Shown: piece after piece, positions 1 to 5,767 of the stretch
Layout of the letters: every line of letters begins with the position of its first letter
Numbering within the stretch: the first letter of the stretch is position 1
Assembly (NCBI GenBank): GCA_011372345.1
Contig: DRTC01000680.1
Location: forward strand, 1-5,767
Direction: 5' to 3'
Source: Candidatus Cloacimonadota bacterium
GTDB lineage: Bacteria > Cloacimonadota > Cloacimonadia > Cloacimonadales > TCS61
Length of the DNA: 5,767 nucleotides
The notes under the pieces: model-generated
Seen by the model: only the letters and a program-made list of their open reading frames with translations
The model's database searches: none
Told to the model about the DNA's origin: nothing
Position numbers and translations under genes: made by a program

Positions 1-452
1 CCTTTCATATCGTTCTTTACGAACCCGAAATACCTTCAAACACAGGCAATATCGGCAGATTATGCGTGGGCACGAACTCGGTCCTACACCTCATCAAACC
101 AATGAAATTCCTACTAAATGACAAATATCTAAAACGAGCTGGACTTGATTATTGGGACAAGCTCGAGCTTGAGATTCATGACTCATGGGCAGCTTTTCTT
201 AAGAAATATGAGAAAGCGAACAAGTACTATTTTTCTACCAAGCCCCAGAAAGTATATACGGATATTTCATTTTGTGAGGGAGATTTCCTCATTTTCGGAC
301 CTGAAACACGGGGTTTGCCGGAATCTATTTTGCATGAATATTGGGAGAACGCTTATACAGTTCCAATGACTAAAGACATTCGCTCAATAAATTTGAGTAA
401 TAGTGTCGCTATCGTGTTGTATGAAGGGATTAGACAGGTGGGATTGGTTTGA
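1..452 (+). CDS. trmL: tRNA (cytidine/uridine-34-2'-O)-methyltransferase TrmL, 5' end cut by window edge
   Basis: This enzyme transfers a methyl group from S-adenosylmethionine to the 2'-OH of the wobble nucleotide (position 34) of certain leucine tRNAs in the cytoplasm. The frame is open from base 3 and reads FHIVLYEPEIPSNTG at once, the typical TrmL N-terminus, so only one or two codons including the start are missing. A GTG at 66 in the same frame is not the start, because the conserved N-terminal motif NTGNIGR (39-59) lies before it. The other SPOUT/SpoU motifs are present: FGPETRGLP (294-320) and LSNSVAIVLYE (from 393), which form the knotted cofactor-binding site. About 150 residues are visible, close to the usual 150-160. 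The gene ends at TGA 450-452. GC is higher than in the cas genes (96 of 240 bases in 61-300), which suggests resident chromosomal DNA. Family assignment is very secure; substrate specificity is inferred from the family. Confidence 0.95.
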   Translation, partial: FHIVLYEPEIPSNTGNIGRLCVGTNSVLHLIKPMKFLLNDKYLKRAGLDYWDKLELEIHDSWAAFLKKYEKANKYYFSTKPQKVYTDISFCEGDFLIFGPETRGLPESILHEYWENAYTVPMTKDIRSINLSNSVAIVLYEGIRQVGLV

Positions 453-457
453 TTTTT

Positions 458-526
458 CCCCTCTAACCTGTCACGGCGTAGTGTAACGAAGACGGAAAAG
501 AGGGGTGTCCGCTCGCGGACGGGGCG
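458..526. repeat. GC-rich noncoding block of inverted repeats, possible dispersed repeat element
   Basis: CCCCTCT (458-464) is mirrored by AGAGGGG (499-505), giving a 7-base stem around a 34-base spacer. A second compact hairpin follows directly: GTCCG (507-511), a four-base CTCG loop, and CGGAC (516-520), continuing into GGGGCG. The block is far richer in GC than the sequence on either side and has no plausible gene. This arrangement resembles REP-type or other dispersed palindromic units found after genes. Only one copy is in the window, so its repetitive nature is an inference. It could also be part of the trmL 3' untranslated region. Confidence 0.45.
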
Positions 527-553
527 TGTAATATGGATTCTATTACATTTTTT
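527..553 (+). terminator. possible weak Rho-independent terminator after trmL
   Basis: TGTAATA (527-533) and TATTACA (541-547) form a perfect 7-base inverted repeat around a 7-base loop, followed at once by six T (548-553). The position, between trmL and the tRNA promoter, suits a terminator. The stem has only one G-C pair, so it would be weak unless it works together with the GC-rich hairpins just upstream. Confidence 0.35.
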
Positions 554-573
554 CACATAAAATCGTAGCTTAT

Positions 574-601
574 TTGACATGAATTGATCGGGTTTTAAAA
601 A
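574..601 (+). promoter_or_regulatory. likely sigma70-type promoter of the tRNA-Pro gene
   Basis: A perfect -35 box TTGACA (574-579) is followed after 16 bases by TAAAAA (596-601), which matches 4 of 6 bases of the -10 consensus. Transcription would start about 7 bases before the mature tRNA 5' end at 615, a normal leader for a single tRNA gene. The -35 is strong; the -10 is less certain because the region is a run of T and A. Confidence 0.5.
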
Positions 602-614
602 CTTTACTCTCAGT

Positions 615-692
615 CGGGGCGTAGCGCAGCCCGGTTAGCGCGCCTGGTTTGGGACCAGGAGGTCGGAAGTTCGAATCTTCTCGCCCCGACCA
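615..692 (+). tRNA. tRNA-Pro, anticodon UGG, with encoded CCA
   Basis: A full cloverleaf can be drawn by hand. The acceptor stem CGGGGCG (615-621) pairs perfectly with CGCCCCG (682-688). The D stem is GCGC (624-627) with GCGC (638-641). The anticodon stem is CCTGG (643-647) with CCAGG (655-659), around the loop TTTGGGA, placing anticodon TGG at 650-652. The T stem is GGAAG (665-669) with CTTCT (677-681), including one G-U pair, around loop TTCGAAT. The discriminator base is A689, followed by encoded CCA at 690-692. The C1 start of the acceptor stem is typical of bacterial proline tRNA. It reads CCA and, by wobble, other proline codons. No clear terminator follows before the cas leader. tRNA 3' ends are common integration sites for acquired DNA, which is relevant to the cas operon starting 118 bases downstream. 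Confidence 0.98.
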
Positions 693-724
693 TATTTGGG
701 TGAAGACTAACAATATATAAAAAA

Positions 725-753
725 TTGACAATGAAACAAGCGAATTGAATAAA
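725..753 (+). promoter_or_regulatory. candidate promoter of the cas operon
   Basis: TTGACA (725-730) is a perfect -35 box. With the optimal 17-base spacer it is followed by AATAAA (748-753), matching 4 of 6 bases of TATAAT. Transcription would start near 760, leaving an untranslated leader of about 50 bases before cas6. It is the best promoter candidate in the 118-base gap between the tRNA and cas6, and no other gap in the operon is long enough for one. The AT-rich background lowers confidence in the -10. Confidence 0.5.
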
Positions 754-776
754 TGATGTAATTTAATAAAAAAATC

Positions 777-806
777 TTCTTATTTCAGCAAGGATGCGAA
801 TAAGGA
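777..806 (+). promoter_or_regulatory. leader hairpin that could mask the cas6 ribosome binding site
   Basis: TTCTTATTT (777-785) can pair with GAATAAGGA (798-806), nine pairs including two G-U, around a 12-base loop. The 3' arm contains AAGGA (802-806), the only Shine-Dalgarno-like sequence suitably placed before the cas6 ATG at 811. Folding would hide it. The pairing is seen in the sequence; a regulatory role is inference, and AT-rich leaders form such stems by chance fairly often. Confidence 0.3.
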
Positions 807-810
807 ATTT

Positions 811-1470
811 ATGAAAATAAAAGAAATTATTTTAGTATTTGAAGGAAACGAAATTAGAAATTCTGACATCCCGAAATTTCGTGGGTATATCTCTAGTAAA
901 TATCCAAATTACGAGATAATTCATAATCACTTAATGGATGGTTCATTTAGATATTCATATCCACTCATCCAATTTAAGACAATAGAAAGAAAACCAGCTA
1001 TCATAGGAATTAATGAAGGTATTGAATTACTTAAGAAAGTATTTATGGAAATTGAAGATATTAAAATAGGTGAACAGAGGAAAGTGATAAACGAGAAATC
1101 GATTCTGTTAAGAGAAGAGGAATTTGGAACTGCTGATGATTTTATTAATTACAGATTTTTATCACCATGGATGGCTTTAAACCAGGAGAATTATAAAAAA
1201 TACAATCGTATAAATAGATATGATCAAATGGCGTTTTTAAAACATCTTTTGCGAGAAAACCTTAAGACGATTTCAAAAGGTTTTGGATATACAATTCCTG
1301 ATATTGATGAAGTGAAAGTTGATGGAAGGTTTATAAAAAGAATGGTTAACTTTAAAAATATAAAAATGTTATGTTTTGTTGGGAGTTTTATTACAAATTT
1401 TTATATACCAGAATACCTTGGAATAGGAAAACAAGTTGCAAGAGGTTTTGGTATGGTGGGGAAAATATAA
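811..1470 (+). CDS. cas6: CRISPR-associated endoribonuclease Cas6 (Cas6b-like, type I-B)
   Basis: Cas6 cuts the CRISPR precursor transcript inside each repeat to release mature crRNAs. The 219 residues show the Cas6b pattern: an N-terminal ferredoxin-like part with FRGY (23-26), YPLIQFK (50-56) and GINEG (66-70); a central FLSPWMALN (116-124); and a C-terminal glycine-rich loop with GIGK and RGFG (204-214) that contacts RNA. Two histidines, H38 and H40, precede the YPLIQFK strand and are the best catalytic candidates; a pair at these positions was reported as important in Cas6b of Methanococcus maripaludis (from memory). The ATG at 811 is preceded by AAGGA (802-806), only four bases away, so the site may be weak. 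It is first in the operon, 10 bases before cas8b, consistent with the usual I-B order. GC is about 30% (71 of 240 bases in 841-1080), lower than trmL. Family assignment is strong; subtype rests partly on the neighbours. Confidence 0.92.
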   Translation: MKIKEIILVFEGNEIRNSDIPKFRGYISSKYPNYEIIHNHLMDGSFRYSYPLIQFKTIERKPAIIGINEGIELLKKVFMEIEDIKIGEQRKVINEKSILLREEEFGTADDFINYRFLSPWMALNQENYKKYNRINRYDQMAFLKHLLRENLKTISKGFGYTIPDIDEVKVDGRFIKRMVNFKNIKMLCFVGSFITNFYIPEYLGIGKQVARGFGMVGKI

Positions 1471-1480
1471 TGGAGGTTGA

Positions 1481-3364
1481 ATGATAAATGCGATTGCAGA
1501 ACTCGGGAAATACGAAAAAGTGAACGATCCGAATATTAGAACCAATTTTGATATTTGGTTGGAAGATTCTTATGATGAACTGAATTATTCACATTTGATT
1601 TTAATTGAATTTAAAAAAGAGAAGAACGAAGAAAAGGAAAAATTATTTAATAATAATTGGAAATGGGTTTTCAGTAAAGTTGATTATCGTGAACATAGTT
1701 CAAATTTAAAATCAAAACTTCTATATAAACGAGGATCCTCGAGAGGAACAGATAAAACTCCTACTTGCAAGACTGCAAATAATATTATTGGTAGTTATCA
1801 TCAAAAAATCAAATCTTGGTTTTTGAATAATCAAAATGTAACTTTTATTGATGAGAATGCAAAAAGATTTATACAAATGATACATTCTGAACTTGAATCA
1901 AAGTCTGATGAAATAACTACACAAATTAAAGAAAAATCAGAAAATTTAGCAAGTGGTGGAGTTGTGCTTACTATAGTTTTTGTAGAAAATGGAGAACAAA
2001 AATTTATAGGTGATTACAATTTTTTCTCTAAATTCATTACCGAAGAAAGTAAAGTTGATTATAGATATTCAAAAACTTTCAAAAAAACTTCATTCTCTGA
2101 AGATCAATTATGCTCTATTTGCAATATGAATAAAGCAGAAGTTTATGGTTATTTCACCTCTTTAAAGTTTTATAATGTCGATAAACCCGGAATGGTTACA
2201 GGTGGATTTGATCAGAGTAAAAGTTGGAAGAATTATCCGATCTGTCTCGATTGTGCTCTCGATATTGAACTCGGAATAACAATGATGGATAATAATCTCA
2301 AATTCAATTTCTATGGATTGCGATACTACTTAATTCCGAAAACAACAAATGAAAAAGGGAAAGAAGATATTATCGAGGAAATTATTACATACAAAAAATC
2401 ACAAAGAATAAACGATAAAGACAGGTTGAGAATAACAAATGCAGAAGATGATGTTTTTGATCTTCTTCAAAAGCAGAAGAACAATGTTACTTTTAATCTT
2501 CTCTTTTTTGATAAACCTCAAAAAAGTGTTTTCCGAATTTTAGCTTCGATTGAGGATGTCTTACCTTCGCGAATTAAACAACTTTTTGAAACAAAAGAGT
2601 TTGTGGATAATATGATTTTCTTCAAAGAATATAAAGAAGGAAAACAAATGTTCAGATTCAACTTTGGAGTTCTGCGAACATTTTTTCCAAACAGTAAAAT
2701 CGAAGGAAATCAAGATAAATTCTTTTTGGAATTAACTCAAAAGATCTTCAATGACACAAAAATCGATTATCAATTTATTATTCAGCAGATAATTTATTAT
2801 TTAAGAAATTGTTTTGTTAATGACCAATTTTTTTGGTTTGATTCAATAAAATCATTTATGCTAATTAATTTTTTAAACAAATTAAATCTTTTCAGATTAA
2901 AAAGTAAGGAGAACGAAATGGATAGACAATTCTATGAATCTTTTGAAATAAAATCAAAAGAAGAACTGGAATCTAAAGTCGAATTATTCTTTGAAAATTT
3001 CAAAGAATTTTATTTAGGTGATATGCACCGGAGTATTTTTCTGGTCGGAGTGTTATCTCAATTTCTTTTGAATATTCAGCAAAGAGAAAGAGGAGCAACT
3101 CCATTCAGAAGTAAGCTCAAAGGTTTAAAAATGGATGGTCGGGATATTACCGCTCTTGTTCCTGAAATCATCGAGAAGTTAGAGCAGTATAAATCAAATT
3201 ATTATATTCCGTTGGAAAACCTGATTTCCAAATATTTGATATCTGCAGGTGATTTCCGAAAATGGAATATAGCAATAGATGAGATGAATTTTATTTTTGT
3301 TTTAGGAATGAATTTATCGAAATATTTTAAAATCAAATCAGAAGAAATTAAAGAGGAGTATTAA
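1481..3364 (+). CDS. cas8b: type I-B Cascade large subunit Cas8b (Csh1/TM1802-like)
   Basis: Cas8b is the large subunit of the type I-B Cascade complex. In the family it recognises the PAM, helps open target DNA and provides the docking site for Cas3. The product has 627 residues, within the usual Cas8b1/Csh1 range. The clearest hallmark is a four-cysteine zinc-binding site, C211-x2-C214 and C255-x2-C258, with the second half in the context NYPICLDCALDIELG, as in Csh1/TM1802 proteins. The rest diverges strongly, as is normal for Cas8, and is rich in Lys, Glu, Phe and Asn. No membrane segment or signal peptide is apparent. GGAGG (1472-1476) lies four bases before the ATG and supports this start. 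The gene follows cas6 by 10 bases and ends one base before cas7, whose ribosome binding site lies inside its last codons, indicating coupled translation. Whether it belongs to the Csh1 or the TM1802 branch of Cas8b cannot be settled by eye. Confidence 0.92.
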   Translation: MINAIAELGKYEKVNDPNIRTNFDIWLEDSYDELNYSHLILIEFKKEKNEEKEKLFNNNWKWVFSKVDYREHSSNLKSKLLYKRGSSRGTDKTPTCKTANNIIGSYHQKIKSWFLNNQNVTFIDENAKRFIQMIHSELESKSDEITTQIKEKSENLASGGVVLTIVFVENGEQKFIGDYNFFSKFITEESKVDYRYSKTFKKTSFSEDQLCSICNMNKAEVYGYFTSLKFYNVDKPGMVTGGFDQSKSWKNYPICLDCALDIELGITMMDNNLKFNFYGLRYYLIPKTTNEKGKEDIIEEIITYKKSQRINDKDRLRITNAEDDVFDLLQKQKNNVTFNLLFFDKPQKSVFRILASIEDVLPSRIKQLFETKEFVDNMIFFKEYKEGKQMFRFNFGVLRTFFPNSKIEGNQDKFFLELTQKIFNDTKIDYQFIIQQIIYYLRNCFVNDQFFWFDSIKSFMLINFLNKLNLFRLKSKENEMDRQFYESFEIKSKEELESKVELFFENFKEFYLGDMHRSIFLVGVLSQFLLNIQQRERGATPFRSKLKGLKMDGRDITALVPEIIEKLEQYKSNYYIPLENLISKYLISAGDFRKWNIAIDEMNFIFVLGMNLSKYFKIKSEEIKEEY

Positions 3365-3365
3365 T

Positions 3366-4349
3366 ATGTATAAGATCAAAAACAGAGGTGAGATATTGTT
3401 TTTATACGATATCCAGAATGCAAACCCAAATGGTGACCCGAATGATGAAAACAAACCGAGAATGGATGAAGAAACAGGAAGAAATCTTGTAACCGATGTT
3501 CGTTTGAAAAGAACGATCCGTGATTACATTAACGAAAAAGGAAATGATATTTTTGTTCGGGAAGTGGTTTATAACAAAGATGGACATATTCAAGATGCAA
3601 AACTTCGAGCGGCTGATTATTTACCTGAAGATAAAGATAAAATCAAAGAAATGTCGGCAGAAGTACAAAAGCAATTTATTTCTAAATCAATTCTGTTAGA
3701 ATGTATCGATGTTCGTTTATTTGGAGCAACAATTCCTTTAGATTTGAAGGTCTTTGATGGGAAGAAAACAAAAAATGTAACCAGTTCAATTACTTGGACA
3801 GGACCAGTTCAATTCAAAATGGGAAAATCGCTTCATTCCGTAAAAATTCAGCACATCAAAGGAACAGGAGCTTTTGCTTCCGGGAAAGATGCAACTAAAA
3901 AAACATTTCGGGAAGAAGATATTCTCCCGTATTCGCTAATTTGTTTTTATGGAATTGTAAATGAGAATGCCGCGAAACACACAAAACTGCAAACAGAAGA
4001 TATCAAACTATTGAAAGATGCGATCTGGAATGGAACAAAAGGTTTGATTTCTCGTTCAAAATTCGGTCAGATGCCGAGATTACTTTTATTCATCAATTAC
4101 AAAGAACCAAATTTCTTTATCGGTGATCTGGATAATCTTATAAAATTGAAATCAGATAAAAGAGATGAACAACTCCGCAAGCCGGAAGATTATCAAATCA
4201 ATATTTCAAAATTACTCGAACAAATTGAACTTCATAAAGATAAAATTGAAAACGTCGAATTTATAATTGATGACAGAATGAAATTTATTCAAAATGGAAA
4301 AGAAATCAAGTTAAATGAATTAGAGAAATTTTCAGAAATCTCTCTGTAA
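3366..4349 (+). CDS. cas7: type I-B Cascade backbone subunit Cas7 (Csh2)
   Basis: Cas7 is the RNA-binding protein that polymerises along the crRNA spacer to form the Cascade backbone; several copies are used per complex, each gripping about six nucleotides. The 327 residues match the Csh2 type. The N-terminus carries NANPNGDPND (18-27), typical of Cas7 proteins, then LVTDVRLKRTIRDY (41-54). DVRLFGATIPL begins at residue 115, and a GPVQFKMGKSLHSVKIQ segment begins at 146, both diagnostic for I-B Cas7. GAGGAG (3353-3358), seven bases before the ATG, is the strongest ribosome binding site in the operon; this fits a subunit needed in multiple copies. It overlaps the end of cas8b, so translation is probably coupled. 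GC is about 36% in 3421-3660, the highest sample among the cas genes, in line with its stronger conservation. Confidence 0.97.
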   Translation: MYKIKNRGEILFLYDIQNANPNGDPNDENKPRMDEETGRNLVTDVRLKRTIRDYINEKGNDIFVREVVYNKDGHIQDAKLRAADYLPEDKDKIKEMSAEVQKQFISKSILLECIDVRLFGATIPLDLKVFDGKKTKNVTSSITWTGPVQFKMGKSLHSVKIQHIKGTGAFASGKDATKKTFREEDILPYSLICFYGIVNENAAKHTKLQTEDIKLLKDAIWNGTKGLISRSKFGQMPRLLLFINYKEPNFFIGDLDNLIKLKSDKRDEQLRKPEDYQINISKLLEQIELHKDKIENVEFIIDDRMKFIQNGKEIKLNELEKFSEISL

Positions 4350-4360
4350 CTGGGGGAATT

Positions 4361-5071
4361 ATGGATAAAATTCTCAAATTCAAAATTTGGGGAGATTATG
4401 CTCATTTCAAGAAATTTTATACAACAACATCTCCTCTTACTTTTGAATTTCCACCACCACCGACGATTATCGGGATTATTTCTGCAATTATCGGGTTGGA
4501 TAAAAATGAATATCTTGAACATTTCCAAAATCCTGATGAATTCAAAATCGCATTATCAATACAGAATCTAATCAAGAAAGTTCGTTGGACTCAGAATCTG
4601 ATAGATACAAAACAGCAATTTTGGAGAATAAAAAACAGAACTCAAATTCGTATTGAATTTCTTAAAGATTCTGCCTTTGTAATTTATTTTTCCCATAAAG
4701 ATGGAAATATTTATGACCAGTTAAAAAAGAATTTGGAAAACCATACATCTGTTTACTCAATCTCTTTGGGTTTAAGTGAACTTCTGGCGAATTTTGAATT
4801 TATTGATGAGATTGAAATTGAGAATTCTAAAAGTGATGATTGGATAAAGGTGGATTCTGTTTTACCGTATTCTTGTTTGCAAGATGATAATTCCGTAGAT
4901 TTTGAAATCAGTAGAGAAATCTTCAAAGTAAACTTTCCGATATTAATGCAACCGAATCGTATTGTAAACAAAAGGGAAGATATTCTTTTTGAGAGGAATG
5001 GCAAACCGATCAAAAGCAAAGTTACACAGTTTTGGAAAACAGAAGAAGGAAATAACATTGTTTTCTTCTAA
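4361..5071 (+). CDS. cas5: type I-B Cascade subunit Cas5 (Cas5h/Cas5b)
   Basis: Cas5 caps the 5' handle of the crRNA and joins it to Cas8b and the first Cas7 in Cascade. The 236 residues are a normal length. The N-terminus is characteristic: an initial strand LKFKIWGDYAHFKKFY (5-20), then SPLTFEFPPPPTIIGIISA (24-42), the proline-rich turn and glycine helix shared by Cas5 RAMP proteins. The C-terminal segment REDILFERNG is also as expected for the I-B form. In I-B, pre-crRNA cleavage is done by Cas6, so Cas5 is taken as structural here. GGGGGA (4352-4357) precedes the ATG by only three bases, acceptable but short. The start lies 11 bases after the cas7 stop. The last 14 bases overlap cas3, and the cas3 ribosome binding site lies within cas5. 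Confidence 0.95.
   Translation: MDKILKFKIWGDYAHFKKFYTTTSPLTFEFPPPPTIIGIISAIIGLDKNEYLEHFQNPDEFKIALSIQNLIKKVRWTQNLIDTKQQFWRIKNRTQIRIEFLKDSAFVIYFSHKDGNIYDQLKKNLENHTSVYSISLGLSELLANFEFIDEIEIENSKSDDWIKVDSVLPYSCLQDDNSVDFEISREIFKVNFPILMQPNRIVNKREDILFERNGKPIKSKVTQFWKTEEGNNIVFF
5046..5060 (+). promoter_or_regulatory. ribosome binding site and TTG start of cas3
   Basis: AAGGA (5046-5050), seven bases before TTG (5058-5060), decides the cas3 start. The first in-frame ATG is at 5211, and starting there would remove the conserved N-terminal SHPDK and HLQNV segments. The site lies inside the cas5 coding sequence, so cas3 translation is probably coupled to termination of cas5 at 5069-5071. Confidence 0.75.
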
Positions 5072-5767
5072 AATCTACTCTCATCCCGATAAATTAATTT
5101 TAGTTCATCTACAAAATGTTGCTTATTCCTGTCTGAAAAAATTCAAAGAAACAAAGCACAATCTGTCTTCATATTTTCCGAATGATCGTTGGGAAAAGCT
5201 TGTCTGGTTGATGGGCTTTTCTCACGATTTTGGTAAAACGACTTCCTACTTTCAAGAATATCTTTTTGAGAAAGATGAAAACAATAAAGTAATAATGAAA
5301 AACCAACCTGAAACAGGTCATTCGCTTATTTCAGCAGTTTTGACTTTTTGGATAGCAAAAAATTTTGTGAAAGATAAAGAAGGTGAACTTTTACAGATGA
5401 TGCCTTTCTTCCTTTATTTAATAGTCAAAAAACATCACGGTAATATCAATAATCCAATTCCTTTTTCAGATGAATCAAACGAACTTGATATTCCTTTTGA
5501 ACATCTTGATAAACAATTGGAATCAATAGATAAAGCAGAATTACAATTTCTTTTTGATAAAATAAATGAAAAATTATCATTAAATATTCAGGTTGAGAAT
5601 ATACCAAAATCATTGAAGGAATATTTCATAAATGAATTAAGAAGAAAAGAAAAAAGAGTATTTAAAAAAGTTAATAAAAAAATCGAATATTATTTTATTT
5701 TCCAATTTATTTATTCGTTACTTTTACATTCGGATAAAGAAGATGCAATCTTTGGAAAAGTTAACCA
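5058..5767 (+). CDS. cas3: CRISPR-associated nuclease-helicase Cas3, N-terminal HD domain, cut by window edge
   Basis: Cas3 is recruited by target-bound Cascade and degrades DNA with an HD nuclease joined to a superfamily 2 helicase. The window holds 236 codons, all open, and ends before any helicase motif. The metal-binding HD residues are all present in order: H17 (in HLQNV), H56-D57 followed by FGK (residues 54-60 are FSHDFGK), H88 (TGHSL), H126-H127 (KKHHGN) and D226 (HSDKEDA, 224-230). H9 in SHPDK is also typical of the N-terminus. The nuclease therefore looks intact. The start is TTG at 5058, overlapping cas5 by 14 bases. Between H127 and D226 lies a lysine-rich, very AT-rich segment (49 G or C in 5461-5700). 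Since no stop is reached, I cannot tell whether this is a fused HD-helicase or a separate Cas3''; N-terminal HD followed by helicase in one chain is usual for I-B. Confidence 0.95.
   Translation, partial: MFSSKIYSHPDKLILVHLQNVAYSCLKKFKETKHNLSSYFPNDRWEKLVWLMGFSHDFGKTTSYFQEYLFEKDENNKVIMKNQPETGHSLISAVLTFWIAKNFVKDKEGELLQMMPFFLYLIVKKHHGNINNPIPFSDESNELDIPFEHLDKQLESIDKAELQFLFDKINEKLSLNIQVENIPKSLKEYFINELRRKEKRVFKKVNKKIEYYFIFQFIYSLLLHSDKEDAIFGKVN

Noticed and set aside
145..369. Second + strand frame inside trmL
   Set aside because: It is an out-of-frame shadow of the highly conserved TrmL sequence.
520..527. CGGGGCGT identical to the first eight bases of tRNA-Pro (615-622), considered as an attachment-site or tRNA-fragment duplicate
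   Set aside because: The match is only eight bases, of the tRNA 5' end rather than the 3' end used in integration, and is explained by the GC-rich repeat block.
353..580. Reverse-strand reading frame across the end of trmL and the GC-rich repeat block
   Set aside because: It runs antisense to conserved TrmL codons and through the inverted-repeat block, and its product resembles no family I know.
592..602. Palindrome GTTTT-A-AAAAC before the tRNA as an operator
   Set aside because: It is a short T/A run overlapping the probable -10 region; such symmetry is expected by chance in AT-rich DNA.
693..810. Possible short CRISPR array or leader between tRNA-Pro and cas6
   Set aside because: No direct repeats of CRISPR length occur; the stretch is simple AT-rich leader with promoter-like boxes.
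3402..3593. Reverse-strand frame inside cas7
   Set aside because: It is antisense to the conserved Cas7 N-terminus and has no credible start region or family resemblance.
4289..4528. Reverse-strand frame over the cas7/cas5 junction
   Set aside because: It is antisense to the cas5 proline-rich motif; its Trp run is just the complement of the CCA codons for Pro.
4753..5058. Reverse-strand frame inside cas5
   Set aside because: It is antisense to the conserved Cas5 C-terminal half and looks like a chance open frame; no promoter or family match is seen.

Overview
The window carries the interference half of a type I-B CRISPR-Cas operon, immediately downstream of a proline tRNA gene and the end of a housekeeping tRNA-methyltransferase gene. 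All genes are on the + strand. I see nothing outside known families among the coding regions. Most of the second-look material lies in the noncoding gaps and at gene boundaries.

Layout: (1) 1-452 is nearly all of trmL, a SPOUT 2'-O-methyltransferase acting on the tRNA wobble base; its first codon or two lie off the left edge. (2) 453-614 is noncoding. It holds a GC-rich block of nested inverted repeats that looks like a dispersed repeat, a weak hairpin followed by a T-run (possible terminator), and a likely tRNA promoter. (3) 615-692 is tRNA-Pro(UGG) with encoded CCA. (4) 693-810 is an AT-rich leader with a candidate promoter and a hairpin that could cover the cas6 ribosome binding site. (5) 811-5767 is a tightly packed operon: cas6, cas8b (Csh1/TM1802-like, with a four-cysteine Zn site), cas7 (Csh2), cas5 (Cas5h) and the HD nuclease part of cas3. 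cas3 starts at TTG, overlaps cas5 by 14 bases and runs off the right edge. Intergenic spacings are 10, 1 and 11 bases, then the overlap.

How the genes work together (from family knowledge): Cas6 cuts the repeat transcript into crRNAs. Cas8b, Cas7 (several copies) and Cas5 assemble on the crRNA into Cascade, which finds target DNA. Cas3 is recruited to nick and unwind the target. Adaptation genes (cas4, cas1, cas2) and a repeat-spacer array are not in the window; in I-B loci they commonly follow cas3.

Organism: a bacterium of low to moderate GC. Hand counts of 240-base samples give about 40% GC in trmL, 30% in cas6, 36% in cas7 and 20% in the later cas3 part. Two TTGACA-type -35 boxes argue for ordinary sigma70-like promoters rather than the Bacteroidetes type. 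The style of the GC-rich repeat and the overall composition remind me of Cloacimonadota or related FCB-group candidate phyla, but this is a low-confidence inference. The composition step at the tRNA gene fits a horizontally acquired defence module placed beside a tRNA.
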